A DNA stretch of 28,985 bases from CAVQRC01 sp963715045 (GCA_963715045.1 CAVQRC010000042.1:1-28985); one strand, 5' to 3'; numbered from the stretch's first letter, positions 7,451-15,777 are shown. Notes: generated from the sequence alone by a model not told the origin. Numbers and translations are program-made.

Positions 7451-9733
7451 CTAGTCGCCGATTGCCAGCAACTGCTCCCCATGGCTCTCTTCGAGGAGAA
7501 ACTCGATCTCGCCCGTGGCGACGTCGTAAAGCGCGCCGACGACCATGGCCTGGCCGGATTCCACGGCCTTTCGGATGGGTGGGCTCCGTTCGATGACCTC
7601 GTGGACCGTGCGGAGCACATTACGTCGCGCGACTTCGTCAACAAATGCTTCACGGTCACGAGGGTCGGTGCTGGCTCGTTCGCGGCACTCATCGCGACTG
7701 ACGGAGTGCTCGATTTCATCCACAATAGCCGGCAGGTGGGGGCAGCCGGTGACCTCCCGAGCGGTCAATTGCCCGCCCAGAATTTCGATGGACGACGTCA
7801 CCGCTCCGCACCGTGTATGACCAAGGACCACCACGAGTTTGACGCCCGCCACGGTGACGCCGTATTCGATGCTCCCGAGCGACTTGGTACCGATGACGTT
7901 GCCGGCGACACGGGTAGAGAAGATATCTCCGATCCCCAGATCGAAGACGAGCTCGGCCGGAACGCGGGAGTCGATGCAACTCAGGACGACGGCCAACGGA
8001 CTCTGGCCTGTGGAAGTCGCATCGACCTGGCGGGCGAAGTCTCTCGTCAGGCGACTGCCGGTACGAAAGCGACGGTTACCCTCGCGGAGGATTTCCAGGA
8101 TCTGCTGGGGTGATACGCGATCCTGCAACTCGCGGGTGGAGTAGTCGGCGAATTGGATTTCGTCGTGGAGCTCATAATCTTCGTGAAAGCCGCGGAGGCT
8201 CACACCGATGTCGCGGGCCGGGCCGCCGGTTTCTTTGAACTCGCGAATCAAACTCAACACATCCGGGTCGATGTAGTCGGTGTCCGAGGCATCGATCAAC
8301 AGGTTGGAGCCGGGCGGGGCGTCGTGGAGGACTTTCAGGAGTGCGGCCCGGTTGAGGAAACTGACCTGGTTGGCGAGTTCGATGTGGAGGATGTCACCGC
8401 CGAGGTGCGTTTCAACAATCCGCCGAATCGGTCGCCGGAGGTTGCTGTGGAGGATAAACAGCACGCTCGTACCGAGCCCGATAAGGATCCCGATGAGCAG
8501 GTCGGTGAACACGATCGAGACGACCGTCACGAGAAACGGCGTGAACTGGTAGCGGCCTTCCCGGTAGATCTGGCGGAACAGCGCCGGGTTGGCGAGTTTG
8601 AAGCCGGTGGCCAGGAGAATCGCCGCCAGAGCTGCGAGCGGAATCATGTTGAGGTAGACCGGAAAGAAAGCCACCGAGACGAGCAGCAACGCCCCATGAA
8701 AGACGGCCGATCGCTTTGTCTTCACGCCCATGTTGACGTTGACTGAGCTGCGAATGATGACCGAAGTCATGGGGAGCCCACCGATGAGGCCCGCGGCAAT
8801 GTTGCCGACTCCCTGGGCAATAAGTTCGCGGCTCGGTGGTGAAAAGCGATTCTCTTCATCCAGCTTGTCGACGGCCTCGAGGTTCAGCAGGGTTTCCAGC
8901 GAGGCCACGATTGCGATCGTAATGCCCCCGACAAAGACCGCCGGGTTCGCCAACGCCGCGAGATCGGGGAAGCGGAGAAACGACCACAAATGGGCCGCAG
9001 AATCGGCGATCGGGATCTGGACGAGATGGGTATCCATGATGGCCCACGGGGCACCCAGCCGTTGAAACATGACGTGCATGCCCACGCCCAACAGCACCAC
9101 GACCAACGGTGCCGGTAAGACCGACTGCTTCAAGTACTGGACACGCGACCATACAATCAGCAACGCCAGCGACGCGAGGCCGACCAGCGTCGCGCCGATG
9201 TGAATCTGCCCCGCTATCAACGTCCCGATTTCGGAAAACGTGTTCAGATTATCCGGCTGGAAAAACGACATTTCCCCTTCGGGATCTGTATCGTGGCCAA
9301 CGAGGTGGGGAATCTGCTTCAGAATCAGGATCACACCGATCGCTGCCAGCAGTCCCTTAATCACGCTCGAGGGAAAGAAGGCCGAGAGCGCGCCGGCCCT
9401 GGCGATTCCCAGACCGACCTGGATCACGCCGCCAATCACGACCGCCAGGAGAAATGCCTCGAACGAACCCAGGTTGGTGATCTGGGCGGCGACAATTGCG
9501 GTTAGACCCGCCGCAGGACCACTGACACTCGTGTGCGATCCGCTGATAGCCCCGACAACGATGCCCCCGATGATTCCCGCAAGGATCCCCGAGAACAAGG
9601 GGGCTCCTGAGGCGAGCGCAATCCCCAGGCAGAGGGGGAGCGCGACGAGGAAAACGACGAGCCCCGCGGTCAGATCGCGGGCGATGAAATCCGGGTTGAA
9701 GACCGAGCTTGGCTGGGCGGGTCCTTGAGACAT
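7451..9733 (-). CDS. SulP-family anion transporter fused to beta-carbonic anhydrase
   Basis: A 760-residue membrane protein. Residues 1-430 are a SulP transporter with many membrane segments (ARDLTAGLVVFLVALPLCLGIA, SGPAAGLTAIV, and EAVDKLDEENRFSPPSRELIAQGVGN, a bicarbonate/sulfate transporter signature region). Residues 445-530 resemble a STAS domain. Residues 540-760 are a beta-class carbonic anhydrase with zinc ligands Cys586 (SCIDSR), His639 and Cys642 (GHTRCG) and the Asp588-Arg590 dyad. All catalytic residues are present, so the anhydrase is probably active. Fused SulP-anhydrase proteins are known and are read as bicarbonate transporters that interconvert CO2 and HCO3- at the membrane; transport of bicarbonate here is inferred. 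It stands alone, 159 bases upstream of the trimodular gene's start and divergent from folA. A candidate promoter is at 9808-9837. Confidence 0.93.
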   Translation of the reverse strand: MSQGPAQPSSVFNPDFIARDLTAGLVVFLVALPLCLGIALASGAPLFSGILAGIIGGIVVGAISGSHTSVSGPAAGLTAIVAAQITNLGSFEAFLLAVVIGGVIQVGLGIARAGALSAFFPSSVIKGLLAAIGVILILKQIPHLVGHDTDPEGEMSFFQPDNLNTFSEIGTLIAGQIHIGATLVGLASLALLIVWSRVQYLKQSVLPAPLVVVLLGVGMHVMFQRLGAPWAIMDTHLVQIPIADSAAHLWSFLRFPDLAALANPAVFVGGITIAIVASLETLLNLEAVDKLDEENRFSPPSRELIAQGVGNIAAGLIGGLPMTSVIIRSSVNVNMGVKTKRSAVFHGALLLVSVAFFPVYLNMIPLAALAAILLATGFKLANPALFRQIYREGRYQFTPFLVTVVSIVFTDLLIGILIGLGTSVLFILHSNLRRPIRRIVETHLGGDILHIELANQVSFLNRAALLKVLHDAPPGSNLLIDASDTDYIDPDVLSLIREFKETGGPARDIGVSLRGFHEDYELHDEIQFADYSTRELQDRVSPQQILEILREGNRRFRTGSRLTRDFARQVDATSTGQSPLAVVLSCIDSRVPAELVFDLGIGDIFSTRVAGNVIGTKSLGSIEYGVTVAGVKLVVVLGHTRCGAVTSSIEILGGQLTAREVTGCPHLPAIVDEIEHSVSRDECRERASTDPRDREAFVDEVARRNVLRTVHEVIERSPPIRKAVESGQAMVVGALYDVATGEIEFLLEESHGEQLLAIGD

Positions 9734-9807
9734 TGGAGACTACAGCCATCACCTGCGGGTTCGATAGGGACGACTGCCCATGGAATACGTGACAGGAAGC
9801 ATCCGCC

Positions 9808-9837
9808 AACATAGAAATACCCCGCTCCGCAGGTCAA
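9808..9837 (-). promoter_or_regulatory. Possible sigma70-type promoter for the SulP-anhydrase gene
   Basis: On the reverse strand, TTGACC (9832-9837) and TATGTT (9808-9813) are separated by 18 bases, about 75 bases upstream of the transporter start, in the gap between two divergent genes. Matches are 5/6 and 4/6 to consensus. Planctomycete promoters are poorly defined, so this is only suggestive. Confidence 0.3.
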
Positions 9838-9925
9838 CAGTCGTTTGCCGGAAGCTGCCGATCCGGCTCTCGAGACTCACGCACTCACGAAATCTGCCGG
9901 CCGCAACGCCAGCGGAGCAGTCCAG

Positions 9926-10402
9926 ATGATACGCCCGCCAATCATCATCATTTCCGCCATGTCCACCAGGCGGGTCATCGGCCAGGGCAGGGGGATGCCG
10001 TGGGAGATCCCGGCCGAGTATCAACACTTCCTCGACACGGTTCGCGACCAGTCCATCATCATGGGTCGGACTTCGTACGGCATTTTCGGGCCCGACTTGA
10101 CGACGCGTCACAACTACGTCTTGACGCGAAGCAGTCAGCAATTCGCCGGAGCGATGACCGCACACTCTCTCGAGGCGGCGATCGAACTGGCCGCCAGACA
10201 GCAACAGATGATCTTCATCGGAGGCGGGGCAAGTGTCTACCAGCAGGCCCTCGAGCATGCCGACCGGATGTACCTCAGCTACATTCCCGGCGACTTTCAG
10301 GGCGATAGCTTCTTTCCCGAATTCGACGAGCAATTGTGGGAGGTCGTCATCCGAGAGGACCGAGGACCCTACGAGTTCGTCGAGTACAGGCGGAGTCGCT
10401 GA
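9926..10402 (+). CDS. folA: Dihydrofolate reductase
   Basis: A 158-residue dihydrofolate reductase that reduces dihydrofolate to tetrahydrofolate with NADPH. The fold is recognisable from IIIISAMSTRRVIG, GMPWEIPAEYQHF (the MPW loop and substrate-binding acidic residue, here Glu), SIIMGRTSYGIF (the MGRxT cofactor motif), VLTRS and FIGGGASVYQQAL. ATG 9926 is preceded by GGAG eight bases upstream, which decides the start; a longer upstream frame lacks family sequence. It is convergent with the acetyltransferase gene. It is shorter and more diverged than enterobacterial FolA, and could be a paralogue of the DHFR-like family, but the motifs favour a true reductase. No thymidylate synthase neighbour is visible. 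Confidence 0.85.
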   Translation: MIRPPIIIISAMSTRRVIGQGRGMPWEIPAEYQHFLDTVRDQSIIMGRTSYGIFGPDLTTRHNYVLTRSSQQFAGAMTAHSLEAAIELAARQQQMIFIGGGASVYQQALEHADRMYLSYIPGDFQGDSFFPEFDEQLWEVVIREDRGPYEFVEYRRSR

Positions 10403-10456
10403 GCGTCCCGAGTCCGGTGTCTCATTGTGCTACACATCTCGGAGTCGGAGATCCCG

Positions 10457-10984
10457 TCAACCACCGGGCTGGCTCTCGGGTACCCACTGTTCGACGATCG
10501 TCTGCTCGTAGATCGTGAATCCGGCCTGTTGATAGTTTCGAAGCGCGGCAGGATGATCGAGGTCACAGGTGTGCAGCCACACCCGATTGGGCTCATGAAC
10601 CCAGGCGACGTCGAGAATCCGGCGAAGCAGATACTTGCCAAGGCCCTTACCGATCGCAGCAGGGAAGAGGCCGAAATAGGCGAGCTCGATTTCTTGCGGT
10701 TGGCGACGATCCAATTCGGCGAAGCCAGCCTCGACGCCGGCGAGCGTGAGGACGTAGATGTCGACCCGTTCGTCCTGGATAATCTGCTCGAGTTGCCCGG
10801 AGGGCATGACCAGGCGGTCGACCCAGTGGTAGTCGGCACCGACACCGCGGTAGAGAAAGCGATAGTATTCGACGCTTGGTCGAGAGACTAAAAGGATGTC
10901 GATGTCCGCGGCGGGTGAAGCGACGTGGCCGATTGGCGGCGCACGCATTTCGAGGTAGACGGTTCTGGTTCGGAGAACGGGCAT
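10457..10984 (-). CDS. GNAT-family N-acetyltransferase
   Basis: A 175-residue acetyl-CoA-dependent acetyltransferase. The acetyl-CoA-binding motif A is seen in ELAYFGLFPAAIGKGLGKYLL (a Q/RxxGxG/A-type loop, here IGKGLGK), and motif B in DHPAALRNYQQAGFTIYEQ, which is the typical C-terminal strand-helix. ATG 10984 gives a sensible N-terminus (PVLRTRTVYLEMR); an upstream start at 11020 adds twelve unremarkable residues. It converges on folA with 54 bases between stops. The acceptor substrate (small molecule or protein amine) cannot be told from sequence. Confidence 0.82.
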   Translation of the reverse strand: MPVLRTRTVYLEMRAPPIGHVASPAADIDILLVSRPSVEYYRFLYRGVGADYHWVDRLVMPSGQLEQIIQDERVDIYVLTLAGVEAGFAELDRRQPQEIELAYFGLFPAAIGKGLGKYLLRRILDVAWVHEPNRVWLHTCDLDHPAALRNYQQAGFTIYEQTIVEQWVPESQPGG

Positions 10985-11092
10985 CGTGGGGTGGGTCCCC
11001 TGGATCGGATGACACGACACGAAATGTTCCCGACGAGGGCAAGCTCATGATGACGATGGTGGAAGCGGTCAGTTTACTCAGTGCGTGTGGCC

Positions 11093-11198
11093 GGGGCACT
11101 CCGTGACCCGGAAGCGGTACACGCCACCGGAGTTAACCATTACCTGGCCCGCCACAGAGTGACGGGACTACGCGTGGACGGGGCACTCCGTGACCCGG
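11093..11198. repeat. Two direct copies of a REP-like imperfect palindrome
   Basis: GGGGCACTCCGTGACCCGG occurs at 11093-11111 and 11180-11198. Related copies, some inverted, lie at about 15614-15660, 15744-15771 and 28489-28513. All sit between genes, as expected for a dispersed extragenic repeat family. Confidence 0.7.
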
Positions 11199-11257
11199 AA
11201 TGGAAAGGCGACTCCATGACAAGGCCGCCAGGACGGCCGAGCCGGCGGTGACGTAAC

Positions 11258-11282
11258 AGTCCCGCCACAAAGTGGCGGGACT
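11258..11282. repeat. Perfect 11-bp stem hairpin
   Basis: AGTCCCGCCAC and GTGGCGGGACT pair perfectly over an AAA loop. There is no T-tract on either side, so it is more like a REP element than an intrinsic terminator. A degenerate relative occurs near 11148-11171. Confidence 0.8.
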
Positions 11283-11443
11283 ACATGTCCACGTTCAGCG
11301 TGGATTCAGGGTCGAAGCCGGGATAGAATTCGTCAGCTGCCACCAATGATCCTATGTGGCGATGAAACGATGCCAGGCCAGTCGTCGAAGAGCCTGTCGA
11401 TTTCTGACGTCATCCCTAAAATCCTTCCGGAGGCCGATTCGGC

Positions 11444-12166
11444 ATGAGCGATTACCGTTGGAAACTTGGCATCGGCATCTTTGTTTCTGCTGCCGTAGTG
11501 TCCCTAATGATCGCCCGCGACGGCGGGGGCGAGCCGTCGGGTTCTGCGGAATCCGACGGCAAGAATGTCGGAATCCGTTCCAGCCCCGAAAGAAACCAGG
11601 ACCAGCAGGAACGAAAGATGAGCGAAAAGTTGGCGATGGCGACTTTTGGAGGTGGCTGTTTCTGGTGCACCGAGGCCGTGTTCCAGGAACTTGAGGGGGT
11701 CCATCGCGTCATCTCGGGTTACGCCGGTGGGGAGACGGAAAACCCGACGTACAAAGAGGTCTGTTCCGGGCTCACCGGGCACGCCGAGGTCATCCAGGTA
11801 GAGTACGACCCGAGCGTGATTCCCTACGCAAAGTTACTCGAGGTCTTCTGGCAGACTCACGATCCAACCACGCTAAACCGGCAGGGGGCCGACGTCGGGA
11901 CTCAGTATCGGTCGGTTGTCTTCTATCACGACGAAGAGCAACGCGGGACGGCCGAGGCCCTGAAGAAACGTCTCAACGATGAGCAGGCGTTTGGAAATCC
12001 CGTAGTGACCGAGATCTCAGAATTCAGCAAACTGTATCCAGCCGAAGATTACCACCAGGACTTCTACTCGCAGAACCCGAATCAGGGTTACTGTCGAGCC
12101 ATCATCGGGCCAAAACTGGCAAAGTTCCGCAAGGCATTCGCGGACCACCTCCGCGGAAAACAGTAA
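11444..12166 (+). CDS. msrA: Peptide-methionine (S)-S-oxide reductase, membrane-anchored
   Basis: MsrA reduces the S-epimer of methionine sulfoxide in proteins. The catalytic site GGGCFWC (Cys72, Cys75) is followed by the family sequence EAVFQELEGV, SGYAGG, NPTYKEVCSGLTGHAEVIQVEYDP, FWQTHDPTTLNRQGADVGTQYRS and YHQDFY. A resolving Cys near the C-terminus (NQGYCRA) is present. The first 25 residues are hydrophobic (LGIGIFVSAAVVSLMIA) and are followed by a 35-residue polar linker, so the catalytic domain is probably exported and tethered to the inner membrane. ATG 11444 has a GGAGG about ten bases upstream. msrB follows 53 bases downstream on the same strand, so the two probably form a repair operon for envelope proteins. 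No truncation: the core is the usual length. Confidence 0.95.
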   Translation: MSDYRWKLGIGIFVSAAVVSLMIARDGGGEPSGSAESDGKNVGIRSSPERNQDQQERKMSEKLAMATFGGGCFWCTEAVFQELEGVHRVISGYAGGETENPTYKEVCSGLTGHAEVIQVEYDPSVIPYAKLLEVFWQTHDPTTLNRQGADVGTQYRSVVFYHDEEQRGTAEALKKRLNDEQAFGNPVVTEISEFSKLYPAEDYHQDFYSQNPNQGYCRAIIGPKLAKFRKAFADHLRGKQ

Positions 12167-12219
12167 AGCGTACTTAACGCCTGATTTCAGGCCTCACAAG
12201 GTCGGGAAGCAAGATACGA

Positions 12220-13092
12220 ATGACGCATTTTGCAGCCGCTGCCTGGTCCCAATACGAGCATCCACCAGGAACCGGTACGACGTCGGAGAGGAACTCAATG
12301 CAAAGAGTTTTAACGCCGATCCGAAGGCGGGTTCCAGCCACCGAAATCTTCGGTCGTGGGACACCTTCGTCGAGGTTTCTGGCCAGGTTTTTAACGCCGA
12401 TCCGAAGGCGGGTTCCAGGTATCAGACTCCCCGACGCTGGGACGCGTTCACCGAGGTCTTGGAACTGGTCTTTGATTTCGCTGCTGGGATGCGTGATCCT
12501 GGCGGGTGGGTGCAACCAGGAAGTCATCACAACTGGCCGCGTGCCGGCCGCCGCAGGTGACAGTGCCACGGCGGGTCCCCGGTCGGGACAAGACGGTACG
12601 CGGGCGGTCAATCGTCCAGAGAATGAGGCGTTAACGATGCCCAGAGATGCGAGCGCGAAACAAAGGAGTAACGAAGAGTGGCGTGAGAAACTGAGCGAAG
12701 CGCAGTATCACGTGACTCGCGAGAAGGGTACCGAGCGGGCCTTCACCGGGGAGTATTGGAATAACAAGGAAGATGGAATTTATCGCTGCGTCTGCTGCGG
12801 CCTGCCGCTCTTCGATTCAGAGACCAAGTACGAATCGGGGACTGGCTGGCCGAGCTTCTTCCAACCGATCGTCGGTGAGAACATCGCCGAAGAGGCTGAT
12901 CACAGTGGGTGGTGGGGAGTTCGCACCGAAGTAAAATGCAGTCACTGCGACGCTCATCTGGGGCACGTCTTCGATGACGGCCCACAACCCACCGGACTGC
13001 GGTACTGCCTCAACTCCGCCGCACTCGATTTCGAGCCAGAAAGCCATCCGCCAACGACAACGAAAGACGAGACGAACAACAACGATCCTTAA
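12220..13092 (+). CDS. msrB: Peptide-methionine (R)-S-oxide reductase with repeat-invaded N-terminus
   Basis: MsrB reduces the R-epimer of methionine sulfoxide. The core (from about residue 145) contains YHVTREKGTERAFTGEYW, two zinc-binding CxxC pairs (CVCCG and CSHCDAHLGHVF), SGTGWPSFF and the catalytic Cys in GLRYCLNSAALDF. Upstream there is a lipobox-like signal (LLGCVILAGGC), suggesting a lipoprotein. Before that, the open frame runs through two copies of an 81-bp repeat, so the true start is unclear. Options are ATG 12220 (given), ATG 12298, a TTG just before the hydrophobic segment, or ATG 12637 giving a cytoplasmic core-only protein. The lipobox and the membrane-anchored msrA next door favour an exported form. 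The core is complete and confident; the first 90 residues are doubtful. Confidence 0.9.
   Translation: MTHFAAAAWSQYEHPPGTGTTSERNSMQRVLTPIRRRVPATEIFGRGTPSSRFLARFLTPIRRRVPGIRLPDAGTRSPRSWNWSLISLLGCVILAGGCNQEVITTGRVPAAAGDSATAGPRSGQDGTRAVNRPENEALTMPRDASAKQRSNEEWREKLSEAQYHVTREKGTERAFTGEYWNNKEDGIYRCVCCGLPLFDSETKYESGTGWPSFFQPIVGENIAEEADHSGWWGVRTEVKCSHCDAHLGHVFDDGPQPTGLRYCLNSAALDFEPESHPPTTTKDETNNNDP
12308..12469. repeat. 81-bp in-frame tandem duplication at the 5' end of msrB
   Basis: Two copies, 12308-12388 and 12389-12469. Their first 30 bases are identical and the rest is diverged (shared GGGAC and CGAGGT words). The period is exactly 27 codons, so the msrB frame stays open and encodes LTPIRRRVP twice. 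Confidence 0.8.
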
Positions 13093-13181
13093 TGTTGCTG
13101 TGCTGCGTCCGAAGAGGTTTGCCTGTTTGACTTTTTGGTATTGAGATTTGTTTGTGATTTGAGTCTTGTGTTTTGTGATTT

Positions 13182-13234
13182 AGAGCCGATCGTCGGCCGT
13201 GGGAACCGCCCAACGAGGTGCTTGAATCGGCTCT
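13182..13234. terminator. Possible stem-loop between convergent msrB and rmuC
   Basis: AGAGCCGAT (13182-13190) and ATCGGCTCT (13226-13234) are perfect complements with a 35-base loop. They lie between the msrB and rmuC stops, the right arm just touching the rmuC stop. There is no T-tract next to it, so termination is only a guess. The AT-rich, GATTTG-rich stretch just before it (about 13125-13181) is unlike its surroundings. Confidence 0.3.
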
Positions 13235-14772
13235 CAATGCGGGGCTTCGATGCGGCGGGTGATGTTGCTTCCCTCGGAGGGTGCCGATCGTGAAGTTGGC
13301 GCCGGCGACTCTTCGGTTACTGCGAGCAATTCTGGGGCAGAAACCACCCGAATTGCCCCGTCGAGCGGTTGCAGAGAGGGGACCTCGGCGCCCGCCGCGG
13401 CCGCTCCGAGATCGTCGAATCGGCGGGCATGGACCAGCACATTGTGCTCGAGCGACCCGACCATCTTGTTGTAACTCGTCGCGGCCGAGTTGAGGTTCTT
13501 GCCCAGTTTGCGGACGTGCTCTCCAAGCGTCCCGAGCCGCTTGTAGAGTTCGCGACCCAGATCACTGATCTGTTTCGCGTTGGCAGCAAGCTGTTCGTGT
13601 CGCCATCCGTAGTGGACGGCCCTCAGCAGCGAAATGAGAGTCGTCGGCGTGGCGACGATGACATTGCGTTCGGCCCCGAACTCGATGAGCTGCGGATCGA
13701 TGCGGAGGGCCGCGCTGAGGCAGGCTTCAATCGGCAAGAACAGGACGACGAACTCGGGAGACGGATCGATCTGTTCGTGATAGGCCTTCTTTGACAATTC
13801 GCGGATGTGGCCGCGGACATGCTCCGCGTGTCGCTTCAGCCGGGCGTGTTGTTCGCTACCGTCGTCGCTCTGTTCGTCCTGTTCGATGGCGTCCAGGTAG
13901 GCGGTCAGCGGTGCCTTGGAATCGACGACAATGCTCTTCGCGCCCGGCAACCGCACGACCAGATCGGGGCGAATCGCGTTTTCCTGGCTGCCGGCCAGAT
14001 GCACCTGTTCACAGAAATCACAGTGCTCGACCATTCCCGCGAGCTCCACCACGCGGCGAAGCTGGATTTCGCCCCACCGCCCGCGGACTTCGGGGCGGCG
14101 AAGCGCCTTGACCAGTCGTCCAGTCTCGGTCCGGAGATGCTGCTGAGTCTCCGAAAGCGTTTTGACCTCATGAGAAAGTTTGCTGTAGGCCTCGATTCGC
14201 GATTTCTCGACCTCCCCCAGCTTCGAATCGACTTGCTTCAGTGAATCACGGACCGGTTTGAGCAACTCGTCGATCGAGGTCTGACGCTTCTCGAGATCGC
14301 CTTTCGCCGTCTCCTGAAACTTTTCCAGCTTGGCCTTGGCGAGTTGCAGGAATGATTCGTTGTTCTTGCTCAGCGCGTCCGAGGCCAGGGCAGAAAATGC
14401 ATCGCCGAGCTGCTTGCGGGCGTCTTCGAGCAGATTAAGTTTCTCTTCGGCCTGGCGGCGCTGGTGAACCAGCGACGTTTCGAGCCGGGTCCGCTCTTCC
14501 GCAACCGCCCGACATTGCCGCTGGACTTCGGACAGCTCGCCGTCCCGCAAAGCCAGTTGTTCGCCGAGCCTCTCAGCCTGTTGCTGGGCGCTCTCGAGCC
14601 GGGCCGACATTCCCGCGAGCTGCGACATCTGATCGGCGACTTGCGATGACAACTCGTCCCGCGTCATCGCCACGGCCGCCGCGGTCCGCCCCTTCAGGAG
14701 CATCCAGCTGAGAATCGCACCGATTGCCAAACCACCAGCAAACTGCAGCACCGCGAGAATTTCTGTCATCAT
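13234..14772 (-). CDS. rmuC: DNA recombination protein RmuC
   Basis: A 512-residue RmuC-family protein, a nuclease-like factor that limits DNA inversions and rearrangements. An N-terminal membrane segment (AVLQFAGGLAIGAILSWMLL) is followed by a long coiled coil (about residues 40-220, rich in Gln, Glu and Arg heptads). The RmuC core follows: RGRWGEIQLRRVVELAGM, RPDLVVRLPGAKSIVVDSKAPL, KKAYHEQIDPSPEFVVLFLPIEACLSAAL and LISLLRAVHYGWRHEQLAANA. This order and length are normal for the family. I chose the first of two adjacent ATGs (14772, 14769); an upstream GTG at 14817 adds only fifteen residues without conserved sequence. The C-terminal 60 residues are low-complexity. It is divergent from the secreted protein gene to its right. 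Confidence 0.92.
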   Translation of the reverse strand: MMTEILAVLQFAGGLAIGAILSWMLLKGRTAAAVAMTRDELSSQVADQMSQLAGMSARLESAQQQAERLGEQLALRDGELSEVQRQCRAVAEERTRLETSLVHQRRQAEEKLNLLEDARKQLGDAFSALASDALSKNNESFLQLAKAKLEKFQETAKGDLEKRQTSIDELLKPVRDSLKQVDSKLGEVEKSRIEAYSKLSHEVKTLSETQQHLRTETGRLVKALRRPEVRGRWGEIQLRRVVELAGMVEHCDFCEQVHLAGSQENAIRPDLVVRLPGAKSIVVDSKAPLTAYLDAIEQDEQSDDGSEQHARLKRHAEHVRGHIRELSKKAYHEQIDPSPEFVVLFLPIEACLSAALRIDPQLIEFGAERNVIVATPTTLISLLRAVHYGWRHEQLAANAKQISDLGRELYKRLGTLGEHVRKLGKNLNSAATSYNKMVGSLEHNVLVHARRFDDLGAAAAGAEVPSLQPLDGAIRVVSAPELLAVTEESPAPTSRSAPSEGSNITRRIEAPH

Positions 14773-15025
14773 GACACCAGCGATCGAGAGAGTGAGTGCC
14801 GACGAGTCCGTGTTCACTGTACGAAAGTATATATCTTGTCCCGGCCAGGCGGGAATGGGCGGGGACCGCTTTTGGCTCGTTTTGCCGGACAGGACCGCTG
14901 CCTGGAGCAGGGGGAGTCATCCCGGACACTTCAGCAAGACATTGCAAATCGCTGGTGAGTCGTCAAAATCCAGCGAGTCGATGCTGAATCCTCCGTTGTC
15001 CCTCATTCCGCCTGGGAGAAGTCCG

Positions 15026-15589
15026 ATGGTTTTTCGCACTGAATTGGTCGCCGTTCTCGGATTCGCGGCCCTCTGGAGTTCGTTGACGGTCGCGGCGAAC
15101 GCCCAGGAGATCGCCGCTCCAGAGCCCACGGCCGCCCACAAGTTGTTGCAGGGCGACGTGGGCAAGTGGGACCTCGAGATCAAGATCTGGGGCAGCGGAC
15201 CCGATGCACCACCGATGGAGGGAAAAGGGGAGGAAGAGAATCGACTGCTGGGGGGTCTGTGGCTCGTCAGTGAATTCCGCGGTCAGATCGGAACGGTGGA
15301 ACTGGTGGGGCACGGTCAATTCGGATACGACTCGCAGAAAGGGAAGTACGTTGGCACCTGGATCGACGGAATGAATCCGAACATGGCTGAAATGGTGGGG
15401 GAGTACGACGCGGAAAAGAAGCAATTCGTGTATGAGTCGACCAGTCGCGGTCCGAACGGTGAGGAGATGAAGTCCACGAATATCGATCGGAGAGTCGACG
15501 ATGATCATCGAGTTTTCGAAATGCTTGTCGCCGGGCCAGGAGGCGAGAAGTTCAAGATGATCGAGATCAAGTACACACGGAAGAAGTAA
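15026..15589 (+). CDS. Secreted DUF1579-family protein
   Basis: A 187-residue protein with a signal peptide (LVAVLGFAALWSSLTVAANA, cleavage near ANA-QE), followed by a DUF1579-like domain. Typical features are the opening HKLLQGDVGKWDLEIKIW, GGLWLVSEFRG, GHGQFGYDSQKGKYVGTWID, and a closing beta-rich segment ending KMIEIKYTRKK. The family is common in planctomycetes and has no established function; the fold is probably a lipocalin-like barrel. ATG 15026 is preceded by GGAGAA seven bases upstream, which decides the start over a longer upstream frame. It stands alone, followed by a hairpin at 15617-15653. Confidence 0.82.
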   Translation: MVFRTELVAVLGFAALWSSLTVAANAQEIAAPEPTAAHKLLQGDVGKWDLEIKIWGSGPDAPPMEGKGEEENRLLGGLWLVSEFRGQIGTVELVGHGQFGYDSQKGKYVGTWIDGMNPNMAEMVGEYDAEKKQFVYESTSRGPNGEEMKSTNIDRRVDDDHRVFEMLVAGPGGEKFKMIEIKYTRKK

Positions 15590-15616
15590 CGCGTGGGAGA
15601 CTTGGCTATCCGATGC

Positions 15617-15653
15617 GGAGTGACCCGGCTACATCGTGTAGTCCGGGCACTCC
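15617..15653. repeat. REP-like hairpin after the DUF1579 gene
   Basis: GGAGTGACCCGGCTACA and TGTAGTCCGGGCACTCC form an almost perfect 16-bp stem around a TCG loop, 28 bases after the DUF1579 stop. It contains the same GGGCACTCC/GGAGTGACCCGG words as the repeats at 11093 and 11180. It could end transcription, but there is no T-tract. Confidence 0.7.
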
Positions 15654-15743
15654 GTGACAGGAAAACGGCGATTCAACAGGCCGCGGCCGTGTTCATGACC
15701 TGCGACCGGCCATCATGCGGTTTCGGCCGAGGATGATCCGCCG

Positions 15744-15771
15744 TACCGGGGCACGGAGTGACCCGACTACA
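15744..15771. repeat. Further copy of the CACTCCGTGAC repeat, inverted
   Basis: Contains GGGGCACGGAGTGACCCGAC followed by TACA, next to the glycosyltransferase stop (15778). The gap 15590-15777 holds only this element and the hairpin at 15617; no gene is seen there. Confidence 0.6.
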
Positions 15772-15777
15772 GAAAGC

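Larger units (their letters stand above)
10985..11443. other. Gene-free stretch carrying dispersed palindromic repeats
   Basis: No convincing gene lies between the acetyltransferase start and msrA. It holds two copies of a GGGGCACTCCGTGACCCGG element (11093-11111 and 11180-11198), a related CCCGCCACAGAGTGACGGGA element near 11148, and a perfect hairpin at 11258-11282. It presumably contains the promoters of the two divergent genes, but none stands out. Confidence 0.7.
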
